A stretch of 59,164 nt of DNA, from contig JACVTC010000288.1 in assembly GCA_016946835.1 (NCBI GenBank), positions 1-59,164 of the forward strand, written 5' to 3'. Shown piece by piece: positions 21,234 to 31,054 of this stretch. The position numbers were made by a program, and so were the translations under genes. Every line of letters starts with the position of its first letter. Position 1 is the stretch's first letter. A model generated the notes under the pieces. That model was not told the DNA's origin, ran no database searches, and saw nothing but the letters and a program-made list of their open reading frames with translations. This stretch comes from Neocallimastix lanati (nom. inval.). Its lineage: Eukaryota; Neocallimastigomycota; Neocallimastigomycetes; Neocallimastigales; Neocallimastigaceae.

Positions 21234-22019
21234 TTAATACAGAATGAACAAATAATACTAATTGTGCTAGAATAATATAAATTATTCTAACCTTATAGAT
21301 TATTCTATTCTATATAATTGGAACTTTCCAATATTCTTCAAATATTACTAAATAGAAATCTTAAGTTAATAAATCACTAATTAACTTATAATTCCTTTTT
21401 GAATTATCGATCCGATTCCATTATAATGTATTAAAAATCTTTAGCCAAGAATATTGTCCTTGCCCACTTAATATATTAATATTATATTTCTTTTGTATTA
21501 TGTTATATTGAAAATAATCAAATCTATTTAATTAGTTATTAAAATTTTCGTTATCAATTTAAATTTATTTTTAATTACTAAATTTAACTAAACCACAATA
21601 AAATATTCTGTATAATCTCTTTATTTTTATTTTAAATATATTAGTATTAAACTATTATTAAATAATTAATAATTCAATAATATATAACTACTATTTATAA
21701 CAATAATATTATTAACTAAAATAATAATTCAATTTCAATTTAAATGTTTTATTTATAAAAATAATTAGTAATTAGTTTATTAAAAAAATAGTTAGGCTTT
21801 ACAAATTTTAATTTGATAAAAAAATATAAATACATGTAATTTTTAGTGAAATAAAATATAATCAATAACTTACTTTTATTAAATAAATAATTATATTATT
21901 ATTTTTCTTTTATAAATTTAAATAAATAAACATTGATTTTAAAACAAAATTATTTTTATTGTAATTTTATTATTTGTGTTAATTATTATTATATTCCTAA
22001 AACTATATGAACCATACCA
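21234..22019 (-). mobile_element. Probable solo LTR, family G-like (G3)
   Basis: On the minus strand it starts TGGTATGGTTCATATAG, similar to the TGTTATGGTTC start of G2, and ends GTTCATTCTGTATTAA. AGA lies on the left and AGAT on the right. It is degenerate, with no coding capacity. It is the first minus-oriented member of the stack. Confidence 0.5.
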
Positions 22020-22023
22020 AGAT

Positions 22024-22931
22024 TGGTAAAGAACGAATATATAATGGATTATTAATTAGAATTTCAACTTACTTTAGAATCCATTATATTATTCTTTACT
22101 TAATATTACTTTACTATATTTTCCTAATTAGAATTTCAACTTACTTTAGAATCCATTATATTATTCTTTACTTAATATTACTTTACTATATTTTCTATAC
22201 TAAAATATTTTATAAATATATTTTTTTTTTTATATTTTTATTAAAAGTTTCTAAAATATTATCAATAATTCTATATTTTTATTATTAATATCAATATCTA
22301 TAATTTAACCTTAAATTTTATTATTTTATTAAAGTGTTTATTATCAATATTAATATTTTATTTTTATTTTCAAATATATTATTATATTATTATTATATTG
22401 TATCAATATTAAACTTGTATTTTTTTAGTATTTTATTTTATTTTTAAATTGATTATTTAATATTTTTATTCCCCACAAATAAAATCAAATCTTAATTGAT
22501 TAATAATAAATATTAAATATATTATAGTTTTTAAATTTATTTTATATAAAATATAAGAATATTATATTAATAATCTTGATTAAAATAACTTTATTTTTCT
22601 GTAAAATCTTTTTAAATTTTGTTTGTTACTTTTCGTATATATTAAATAATTTAGTTTTAGTATTTGAAAAATAATATAAAATTATATAAACAAAATTTAT
22701 TAAAATAAAAATACTTATGAATTAGTTAATTTAAATTAATATAAAATTTGAAGTAATTAATAATAGTAAATATTTTTTTTTAAATATGATAATAAAATGT
22801 AGAAAGGCTTTACATATTTATTTTTTTTCAAAAAGTATAAATAAGTGAAGTTTTTCAATAATTAAAATGTAGACAGAAAATATTAAAAATAAATAATTAA
22901 TAAAATTTCTAATAAAACCCGAACCATAACA
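22024..22931 (-). mobile_element. Solo LTR, family G (copy 2)
   Basis: Reverse-complement counterpart of 8101-9003. On the minus strand it reads TGTTATGGTTCGGG ... GTTCTTTACCA. It is flanked by AGAT on both sides, a plausible 4-bp target duplication. A ~71-bp unit (AGAATTTCAACTTACTTTAG ...) is tandemly duplicated at about 22056-22195. This creates a misleading 93-codon open frame on the plus strand that is not a gene. Confidence 0.75.
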
Positions 22932-22937
22932 AGATTA

Positions 22938-23937
22938 TGTAATAATTTAATTAAAAAATTATAATTAAATTATTAATCATTAATATTAGCTCTAACTGCT
23001 AATATTAAAGGTTTAGAAAAGAATCATACTTACCTATGGTTCTTTCTAATAATCGAGTTTATTATAACAAATTATAATAGACGAAACAATAAAATTGATA
23101 AAGAAAAGTTTTAATTATAATATTTGTTTTATTAAAATAATTTGTTTATTATTTATTAGAAATTTTAAATGTTAAAACTATTGTTATTATTATTATATTA
23201 TAATTGTTATAATAATAACTCTTGATTTCTCAAAGAGAACTCAAGAGCCTTATTTATACTTTTTTGTCAAAATAAGGTTAAAATCAAAAGGGGTTCTAAT
23301 CTTAACAAATCTCTTATCTAGGAAAAGACTAGAAGAAAAACCTAGATAAGTTTTTTGATCGATATTCTATCCATATCTATCATCGTGTTAATTAAGTAAA
23401 ACCGATTACTTTTAAGAAGTAATTGGAAAAACCTCAATTAACCGATTACTTAATCTAATATAATGATCGAAAATAAAAGAATAAAATAATGAAAATTATT
23501 TCGATCATAAAATTTAAAATTTAATCTATTTAGTTCTATTTTATAGAACTTTACATAAAAAATATAAAACAATACATTAATAATAAAATACATGATTAAT
23601 ACAATACAGAATACATGATAGAATACAGAATACATGATAAAATACAGAATAGTGTTTTAGTTTATGATTTAATAAGTGAGAGAAAACTAAAACTAATAAT
23701 TTTTATTTTAATTAAGTGAATAATTAAATAAATTTAATATTATTTTAAATGTATAAAAATTATTTAATTAAATAAATTTTTAATATTAAACTAAATAAAA
23801 TTTTAATATATAATTAAATAAATTATTAATTATAATTAAGTGTATAAATGAAATATGAGTTAAATAAAAGTTAAATTAATTATAACCTAACTAAGAAAAT
23901 ATAATTATTTTGTTAAAAATAATTATAGATTCTTACA
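22938..23937 (-). mobile_element. Solo LTR, family D (D2)
   Basis: TGTAATAATT ... GATTCTTACA, 1000 bp, inverted relative to D1. The hairpin arms CTTATCTAGG (23313) and CCTAGATAAG (23341), TATTTATA (23251, i.e. TATAAATA on the minus strand) and the start-site hairpin (23219-23247) are all conserved. A GAT separates it from the next element. Confidence 0.75.
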
Positions 23938-23940
23938 GAT

Positions 23941-24773
23941 TGTAATAATTTCTACAAAAATATAGAAATTATTATCTCTATTAATATTAATATTAATTGG
24001 AACAAAATAAAATAATAATTTAAATACTTATCTTAAGAGAGTTTATTATAAGAAACTATAATAAATTTAGAAACACTAAGTGTGAAAGGAAAAATAAAAA
24101 AAATATGTTTTATGATTATTTATTAATATGTTTTATTATTAAAATATTTTATATTTTTATTATAAATTTTATTTTAAAAATTATTATAAAATTTTTTATT
24201 TAAGATTTAAATATTTTATTTAAAAAAAATTATAAATATTTATTATTATTATTATTACAATTTCTTATAATAATAACTCTTGATTTTCGAAAGGAAACTC
24301 AAGAGTCCTTTTTATACTTTAAAATAAAGAAATAAAGAAATTTCTAATCTTAACAAAATACTTTCCAGGAAAAGATTAGTAAAAAAACCTGGAAAGATTT
24401 GAACCAATAATCTATACTTATTGGTTATCGTATTATTAAGTAAAACCATTTTTATGGAAAAACCTTAATAACCGATGTTCTAAATTACGTAAGTTAAACG
24501 GTTAAATTAATTCACACTATAACAATTTAACCGAATTAATTTACGAATAAAATAAAATTAAGAAAAATACAGAATTAAATATAGAAATGAATATAGAAAT
24601 ACATAGAAAATAAATACAAAATAAATTTAGTAAAATTTAATACATAATTTAATAAAATTTGCTACATTATTAATAATTAATAATTTATAAAATTAAGTAA
24701 ACTTAATAATTATTTTATAATTATTAAGGATTAAGAAATATAGACTTATAACAATAAGTCTAATTTCTTACAA
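23941..24773 (-). mobile_element. 3' LTR of element E
   Basis: An 833-bp LTR with inverted ends TGTAA/TTACA. It contains the hairpin CTTTCCAGG (24361) / CCTGGAAAG (24388), a TATAAAAA box on the minus strand (24308-24315) and the start hairpin CTCTTGA (24277) / TCAAGAG (24299). Aligns with the LTR at 29422 and, more distantly, with D1 and D2. Confidence 0.8.
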
Positions 24774-24874
24774 AGATGATACGGTACCTATAAAGTGTTT
24801 TATGATAAAACAGATTATAATAATACAAAAACACTATATTAAATAAATTCTTTTTATTAAAAATATTTGGTTTA

Positions 24875-27800
24875 TTAAAAATCTTTTTGTCTCTTCAATG
24901 CTTCGAAATGTGAGGACCAATCCCTGGTTAAAGCGGAAGCATTATCCTTTAGAAGAACAGGAGGCGACTCTATAGTACAGGAAGGATTAAAGCCATAATT
25001 AGCAAAGAATGGTGATTTACCTATGGACTTATGCAGGGAGTTGTTATAGGCCATTTCACATAAAGGAACATAATAACACCATTCATTTTGGGAGGTTGAA
25101 CAATAACATCGGAGATACTGCTCAATTACTGAATTTGCACGCTCAATTTGTCCATTGGATTGTTGATGGTGAGCTGTTGCAAGTCTTGGATTAGCGTTAA
25201 TAGCAGAGCACAACGAAGTCCAAAATTCTGATGAAAATTGAGAACCATGGTCCGAAACAATTATTTTAGGGAATCCATGGTAGCGAAAAACATTGAATAG
25301 AAGCATTTTGGCTGTCAGATCAGCGGAGGGAACATCAGAACAAGGGACAAGGTGAATCATTTTGGTCAGATGGTCAGCTACAACCATTAAACATGTACAA
25401 TCTTGCGAGCTGGGAAGTGAAGTGATAAAGTCAACGCCAATTATTTCCCAAGGTCTACTGGGAACCGGTAAAGGTTGTATTTTACCATATGGCTTGTGTC
25501 TTCGGAGCTTATTTCTTCCACAAACATCGCATGAGGATATGTAATTCTTGATGTCTTTTTTCATATTTGGCCACCAATAATTTCTTCTTAATTTTTCAAA
25601 AGTTTTATCTACTCCTTGGTGACCATTAGTTGGACCATCATGATACATTTTCAATACCTTGGCCTTGAGTGAAGAAGGGACAATTATTCGGTTCTGAAAA
25701 TGCAGAACCCCTTCGACGATGGTAAAAAGCGAACTTTTTACTTCATTTGACCTTGTTTTAATTTTATTGAGTGTATCCTTACAGTATGTGTCAGACTTCT
25801 GAGCTTCAATTAAGGCTTTTAAGTTGTCAGAAGGTGCACAACAAAATATCTCTTCATCTAACAGAGGATAACCTTCATTGGTCGAATCCTTGTTGACGTA
25901 ATCAGGGCGTCTTGATAAAGAGTCAGGTTTACCACTCTTAATACCGGAGCGAAATGAAATCCTATAAGTGAACTTTGAGAGAAAGAGACTCCATCTAATT
26001 TGTCTTTGGTTTAATTTTTGAGGTTGCTTAAAATATAACAGATTTCTGTGATCTGTGACTACTTGTACTGGAAATTTAGCACCTTCTAGGTGATGGCGCC
26101 AGGTTTCAAAAGCTACGATTATTGCAAGTAATTCCTTGTCATAAATAGTATAATTGATTTCAGCAGAAGACAATGACCTAGAGTAGAAAGCAACCGGATG
26201 GAGTTTATTGTCTTTGTTACTAATTTGGGATAAAACACAACCAACAGCGAAATTGCTAGCGTCCGTTTCTACAAAGAATTCTTTCTCTGGATCTGGATAA
26301 ACTAGGATTTCTTCCGTCGTAAAAGCTTCTTTGAGTTTGTTGAAAGCATTGTCTGCCCTAACATCCCAAATGAAGGGAGAGTTCTTCTTCAAAAGCCGAC
26401 GGAGAGGTTCAATGATCTCGGCAAAATTATTTATAAACTTCCTATAGAAGTTACAAAGTCCTAGAAACCCTTGGAGTTCTTTAATATTTTTTGGGATAGG
26501 CCAGTCGATAACAGCTTTAACCTTATTCCTGTCCACAAACCCTAAAAAAATAGTTTCTTTAACATGAAAATCACATTTTTCCAATTTCACGTAAAGACCA
26601 TTTTTAATTAGAAGCGACAATATTTTACGAACATGTTGAATATGTTCGTCTAAACTTTTTGAATAAATTATTATATCATCCAAGTATACTTGAACAAATA
26701 TGCCAATTGTATCAGATAAAACATCCTGGATGAATCTTTGAAACACCGAGGGGGCATTTCTTAGGCCAAAGGGCATTACTAGATATTCAAATTGGCCTAA
26801 AGGTGTTCTAAAAGCAGTTAAATATTCATGACCTTCTTTAACGCGGACAAGGTTATATGCAGATCGAAGGTCCAAACGAGTGAATATTACTGCCCCCTTA
26901 AACGATTCAATCAAGTCAACCAATCTTGGGATAGGGTAGCTATTCCTAATTGTAATAGAATTTAATTTCCTATAATCAACGCAGAGTCGTAAGCTTCCAT
27001 CTTTTTTTTTTACAAACAGGACAGGGGCACCAGCAGGTGATTTTGACTTCCTTATAAACCCCTTATCTAAATTTTCTTTTAAATAGTTTTTAAGAGCTTC
27101 CATTTCGACAATCGTAAGAGAGTACACAGGTCCATAATATAATTGACCACCAGGGACTAGGTCAATTGATATATCATATTCACGATGTGGAGGCAATTTG
27201 TCTGCCTCTTTCTTTTCAAATACAATTTTCAAATCTTGATAGTATATGTTGATAATTTCATCTTTATCAGTTTCATTTACTAAAGCGGCGCAAATATCTA
27301 TATCAAAAAGTTCGTCACCAGATATTGAGTATGTTTCTGTTTTATCTTTTGATACATTGTTGTTTTCGTTGTTTGGCAAAATTGCAGCAGTAACATCTTT
27401 AGAGTGAAAAATGAATTTATTCCCTTTTGCTGAAGGGCAGTGATTTCCGCAGTGATTCTCTAAAAAGTAAATCTTATTATTTTTGAAATCTACGTATGGC
27501 ATATGAATACTCAACCAATCTCTTCCAAGGATGGCTGATATTCCCTGAAGTTGTAAGGTAGCTACGTAGAATTCATAGCTTTCCTTGTGGTCCATGAAGG
27601 CAAGGCCTAATTTCTTCGTTACTTGTCTTATATTCATACTTTTGTTGTTCGGTAACTGAATTTTCAATGGTGAAGACAAGGTAGATAATTGAATTCTGTT
27701 GGCGTTTACAAAGTCTCTACAGATGTAACTTCTTGCAGAACCAGAATCAATAAGGACGTTTATTTTCATTTTCTTTCCATTATTATTTAATATAAATGTA

Positions 27801-28570
27801 GTGGTCATTGAATTTGAGGTGTTTGGTGTATAGTTAGCCGAAAGGATGCTTTCTTTGTTTTGATTTTTTCTGAATTTCTTGTGTACTTTGTTGTTCTTGA
27901 ATTCCTGTTTTGGATGCTCATCTCTTTTTCTTTTTTGCGACTTGTTGGTTGACTTATTTGTTTTGGCTAGGTTGTTAATGAAACATTTTTTATCGATGCT
28001 GATGATTGAATTTGTTGCTTCAAAAAGGGTCTTTGGTCTTTCGATTTTATCGAACTCCAGACGAACCTCCTCAAGAAGGCCTCTCCGGATAAGGTCAATA
28101 AAAACATCGTCGTTCCAACCAATTCTTGACGCTAATCTTCTGAATTTAATAGTAAAGAAAGCTGCCTTTCCGAGGTGAAGCTGTTTAAGGTTCAAAAGTT
28201 CTTCAATTAAAACAAACCTTTGTTCCTTTGTATCTCCAAAATTTTCTAACAATAACCTCTTAAATTCCTCATAGGTGAGAGAATTAAGTGTTCCATCAGC
28301 CTTGAGAGATAATCCCCATTTTTTAGCTGGTCCATAAAGTTTGCTGATAACGAAAGCGTTTCTAAAGTTGTCATTTGGGAACGAATTGGCATGTTCATCA
28401 AAGAACAATTCACACTGTTCCGTTAGTTCGTTTAGATTAAGCTTTGTGTTGTCTTCATTGCGGGCCAACACACCGTTAGGTGAAAAAAATGTGGGAATAA
28501 ATTCGGTAATTGCAGAAATTAATTTTGACGCTTCAGCTTCCTTAGTAACTTCCATACTGATTGAATTCAT
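24875..28570 (-). CDS. gag-pol: Ty3/gypsy Gag-Pro-Pol polyprotein, truncated integrase
   Basis: A single 1231-codon frame from the ATG at 28570. Gag occupies about residues 1-200 (FRNAFVISKLYGPAKKW, FRRLASRIGW), then a basic K/R-rich tail without a CCHC knuckle. Protease shows VLIDSGSARSYI (Asp 275) and ILGRDWL. RT has LCVDYRKLN, MPFGLRNAP and the catalytic VYLDD (Asp 631/632). RNase H shows ETDASNFAVG and VTDHRNL. Integrase has YHDGPTNGHQG ... CDVCGRN, VDFITSLP, SDHGSQF and HQQSNGQIERAN. The RT thumb reads FLGF directly followed by VDRNKVKAV. About nine residues usually found between these are missing, by an in-frame deletion. The protein ends at EALKRQKDF, so the C-terminal GPY/F module is missing. 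Expressed or not, it is unlikely to be fully active. Confidence 0.9.
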   Translation of the reverse strand: MNSISMEVTKEAEASKLISAITEFIPTFFSPNGVLARNEDNTKLNLNELTEQCELFFDEHANSFPNDNFRNAFVISKLYGPAKKWGLSLKADGTLNSLTYEEFKRLLLENFGDTKEQRFVLIEELLNLKQLHLGKAAFFTIKFRRLASRIGWNDDVFIDLIRRGLLEEVRLEFDKIERPKTLFEATNSIISIDKKCFINNLAKTNKSTNKSQKRKRDEHPKQEFKNNKVHKKFRKNQNKESILSANYTPNTSNSMTTTFILNNNGKKMKINVLIDSGSARSYICRDFVNANRIQLSTLSSPLKIQLPNNKSMNIRQVTKKLGLAFMDHKESYEFYVATLQLQGISAILGRDWLSIHMPYVDFKNNKIYFLENHCGNHCPSAKGNKFIFHSKDVTAAILPNNENNNVSKDKTETYSISGDELFDIDICAALVNETDKDEIINIYYQDLKIVFEKKEADKLPPHREYDISIDLVPGGQLYYGPVYSLTIVEMEALKNYLKENLDKGFIRKSKSPAGAPVLFVKKKDGSLRLCVDYRKLNSITIRNSYPIPRLVDLIESFKGAVIFTRLDLRSAYNLVRVKEGHEYLTAFRTPLGQFEYLVMPFGLRNAPSVFQRFIQDVLSDTIGIFVQVYLDDIIIYSKSLDEHIQHVRKILSLLIKNGLYVKLEKCDFHVKETIFLGFVDRNKVKAVIDWPIPKNIKELQGFLGLCNFYRKFINNFAEIIEPLRRLLKKNSPFIWDVRADNAFNKLKEAFTTEEILVYPDPEKEFFVETDASNFAVGCVLSQISNKDNKLHPVAFYSRSLSSAEINYTIYDKELLAIIVAFETWRHHLEGAKFPVQVVTDHRNLLYFKQPQKLNQRQIRWSLFLSKFTYRISFRSGIKSGKPDSLSRRPDYVNKDSTNEGYPLLDEEIFCCAPSDNLKALIEAQKSDTYCKDTLNKIKTRSNEVKSSLFTIVEGVLHFQNRIIVPSSLKAKVLKMYHDGPTNGHQGVDKTFEKLRRNYWWPNMKKDIKNYISSCDVCGRNKLRRHKPYGKIQPLPVPSRPWEIIGVDFITSLPSSQDCTCLMVVADHLTKMIHLVPCSDVPSADLTAKMLLFNVFRYHGFPKIIVSDHGSQFSSEFWTSLCSAINANPRLATAHHQQSNGQIERANSVIEQYLRCYCSTSQNEWCYYVPLCEMAYNNSLHKSIGKSPFFANYGFNPSCTIESPPVLLKDNASALTRDWSSHFEALKRQKDF

Positions 28571-28800
28571 TAAAATACTAAATAGACTTTTTTAATATAG
28601 ATCTTTAAAATATCTTTAATATATCTTTAATATATCTTTAATATATCTTTAAAATATCTTTAAAATATGTATATAATTGTTAAATATAAATTATTTATAT
28701 TAATAATAGAAATTTATAACTTCGGAGTCTAGAAGAACACTTCCAATATTTTAACAAAAATGAGCATTTCCGACCAATTTTCCAGAAGCCCCTGAGTTTG
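28571..28800 (-). repeat. Leader of element E with 12-bp tandem repeats
   Basis: ATATCTTTAATA-type 12-bp units repeat about six times (28600-28670) just upstream of the polyprotein ATG. The rest is AT-rich leader. Confidence 0.75.
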
Positions 28801-28807
28801 AGTGATA

Positions 28808-28960
28808 GTATGCGCTATACGACCAGCTTGCCTATTAATGGTGTCTTGTTGCCGCGCGCACCACGATTGCAATCTGTTTACCATTAAAACAGACCAGTTC
28901 AGAGCCTCCCGCACAGCTTGTCGTGAAGGGTAAACTTAATCCGGAAATCACTCAGTTACA
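28808..28960 (-). ncRNA. Conserved structured leader block of element E
   Basis: About 140 bp are shared with the leader of the other element (36675-36800): GGATTAAGTTTA, GGCTCTGAACTG, CAATCGTGG, GACACCATTA and GCAAGCTGG, read on the minus strand. Between GAACTGG and CAATCGTGG lies a 7-bp hairpin (28873-28879 with 28887-28893). Its sequence differs from that of the other element while pairing is kept. A short open frame crosses it here but is not conserved in the other copy. The pattern therefore supports an RNA element (packaging, dimerisation or translation) rather than a protein. The function is unknown. Confidence 0.5.
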
Positions 28961-29267
28961 AGACTCAGGCTACTCCTGCTTCTAAAGTTCGTACTAATTC
29001 TCATTATATTGTTTATTTTTGGAAATAACTTCTAGAATCCTTTATTATAAATTAATATTATTAAATATAAAAAATTTAATTGTTAGTATAATTTATAGTA
29101 TATAATTTACGTATTTATTATTATTGTTATTGTTATAATTATTTTATTTAATAATATAATTTTACTATCTACTAGTATATACTATTTAATTTATATAATT
29201 ATAATTTGCTATTAAATTTTTTTTTTTTTTTTTTTTTATATTATTTATTTATCTGATTGGAAAAAAT

Positions 29268-29309
<42 letters not shown>

Positions 29310-29421
29310 CTAATATTATCTATTTATTTATTTGATCGGATAAAATAATTTTTTTTTTTTTTTTTACTTTTGTACTACAATATCATAATACAATTAACTA
29401 ATTATCTAGAAGAGTTATTAT
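28961..29421 (-). other. 5' leader of element E next to the 5' LTR
   Basis: AT-rich, with three long T-runs (about 29218-29237, 29271-29309, 29349-29366) each followed by a similar ATTATTTATTTAT.TGATTGG-type segment. These look like a degenerate tandem repeat of about 65 bp. No clear primer-binding site and no gene. Confidence 0.5.
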
Positions 29422-30210
29422 TGTAATAATTTCTATAAATTATAGAAATTATTATTTATAATTAATATTAACTAAACTATTAAGATTAAATAAAAAAGTA
29501 AAATAAAAATTAAAATAAAAATAAGAATTTAATACTTATCTTTAAAATTAGGGTTTATTATAAGAAAATATAATAGACCTTAAATGAATGAGAAATAAAA
29601 TATGTTTTTATCAAAAGAACTTTATTAATCTATTTTATTATTAAATATTTTATTATTTTTTTTGACAAATTTTAAAATAACTATTTTATATTAATTGAAA
29701 TATTAATGTCTTTTATTGTTATTATATTTTTCTTAAAATAATAACTCTTGATTTTCTAAAGACGAAAATCAACAGCTATTTATATTTTTACAAAAATAAA
29801 TGTATTTTTCTAATCTTAACAATGATTCTTTCCAGAAAAAGATTAGAAGAAAAAACTGGAAAGATTTTTGATCAATAATCTATACTTATTGATCATCGTG
29901 TTATTAAATAAAACCAATTATAATTAATCGGAAAAACTTTAATAACCGATTTTAATAACTAAAAGAATTAAAAAGAAAAAGGATAAAAAAGAGAAGGATA
30001 AAATAATGCAGAAATTTTATTAAATACATTTTTTCTATGAAATAATACAGAAGTTATATTAAATACATTTTTTCATATAACAATTAATACATTAATTGGT
30101 ATAATTGTTTTTAAATGAAATAAATTTTTTTAAAGAATAATAATTATGAAATAATTATTAATTAATAAGAAATAGAAATAAATTATAAAAATTTATATCA
30201 ATTTCTTACA
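29422..30210 (-). mobile_element. 5' LTR of element E
   Basis: A 789-bp LTR aligned with 23941-24773. TATAAATA on the minus strand at 29777-29784, hairpin arms CTTTCCAG (29828) / CTGGAAAG (29856), and a start hairpin at 29745-29775 whose inner arms TTGATTTTC/GAAAATCAA are perfect. It abuts the next element after CAAAA. Confidence 0.8.
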
Positions 30211-30215
30211 CAAAA

Positions 30216-30512
30216 TGTTAAGGTTTTAGAGAATTAAATAAAAATAAAGTAAGGAAACACAAATTTTATTTATTTATTTATTATTTTTATTTATAAATTT
30301 ATTTGATTTTATTTGATGATATTTAAAAATTAGTAGCAAAATTTACAACTATTTATACTTTTTTTTAAGGCATAAAAGTTGTTCTTGCCACTAAATTACA
30401 TTTTATTTATTTTTTTTTTTTTAAAAACTATTAAATTTAAATTGATTTTTATAATTAATTATATAAAATTTAATTATAACAATATAAATAAAATACATTT
30501 ATAATATTAATA

Positions 30513-30553
<41 letters not shown>

Positions 30554-31036
30554 CTATCTAAAATATTACTAATAAGAATTTATTTAATTGGCTATAATTT
30601 TTATTACAATCTGTTAAAATATTCAAATAAAAATAAAAATACTATTCTAATATAAAGGTTTTTAATAAAATAAAATATTTTTCAATATAAAATAAAACAT
30701 TTCGATATAAAATTTTATAATAAAAAGTTAAAATATAATATATAAATTTTTAATTATCAATATATAAAAATATTATTAATATAAATTTTCATTATTAATA
30801 TAAAAAAAAATAAGATTTATTATTAATATTGCTAATATAAGTTTTAAATATATAAAAATATTACTATTAATATAAGATTTAATATAAAAATATAAAGTTT
30901 AATATAATATTTGATTTAATTTTTGATCTTTGGATTTAAAAATTTATTAAAGTACAAAAATAATAATGTACACATAATGTATTAGAAATAAATCGTAGAT
31001 TTAATTAAGAATGCATTATTTAGTACATTCTTATCA
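30216..31036 (-). mobile_element. 3' LTR of element H
   Basis: An 821-bp LTR. On the minus strand it reads TGATAAGAATG ... AACCTTAACA. A TATAAATA box lies at 30350-30357 (minus). It matches 37500-38336 almost base for base, including TTAGTACATTCTTATCA at the end. Confidence 0.9.
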
Positions 31037-31050
31037 AGATGCCCCGACGA
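31037..31050 (-). promoter_or_regulatory. Polypurine-tract-like motif of element H
   Basis: On the minus strand GTCGGGGCATCT immediately precedes the 3' LTR start TGATAAG. It corresponds to the GGGGGCGTTT motif before the family-B LTR at 13788. Confidence 0.55.
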
Positions 31051-31054
31051 AGAC

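Larger units (their letters stand above)
23941..30210 (-). mobile_element. Ty3/gypsy LTR retrotransposon E (old, 3'-truncated pol)
   Basis: Both LTRs are present (23941-24773 and 29422-30210), each TGTAATAATT ... ATTTCTTACA. Between them lies one long gag-pro-pol frame (24875-28570) and a leader with a conserved structured block. The LTRs differ visibly by many substitutions and indels, so the insertion is older than the neighbouring element at 30216-38336. The pol gene stops shortly after the integrase core, and only about 100 bp separate it from the 3' LTR. Flanks are CAGAT on the left and CAAAA on the right, so no clean target duplication survives. No tRNA primer site is recognisable beside the 5' LTR. 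Confidence 0.85.

Noticed and set aside
22007-22288. 93-codon open frame on the plus strand
   Set aside because: It lies inside LTR G2 and arises from a 71-bp tandem duplication whose length keeps it open. The sister LTR at 8101 has no such frame.
28729-28914. 61-codon frame in the leader of element E
   Set aside because: It crosses the conserved leader block, but the homologous block of element H has stops in the corresponding frame, so conservation is not protein-level.
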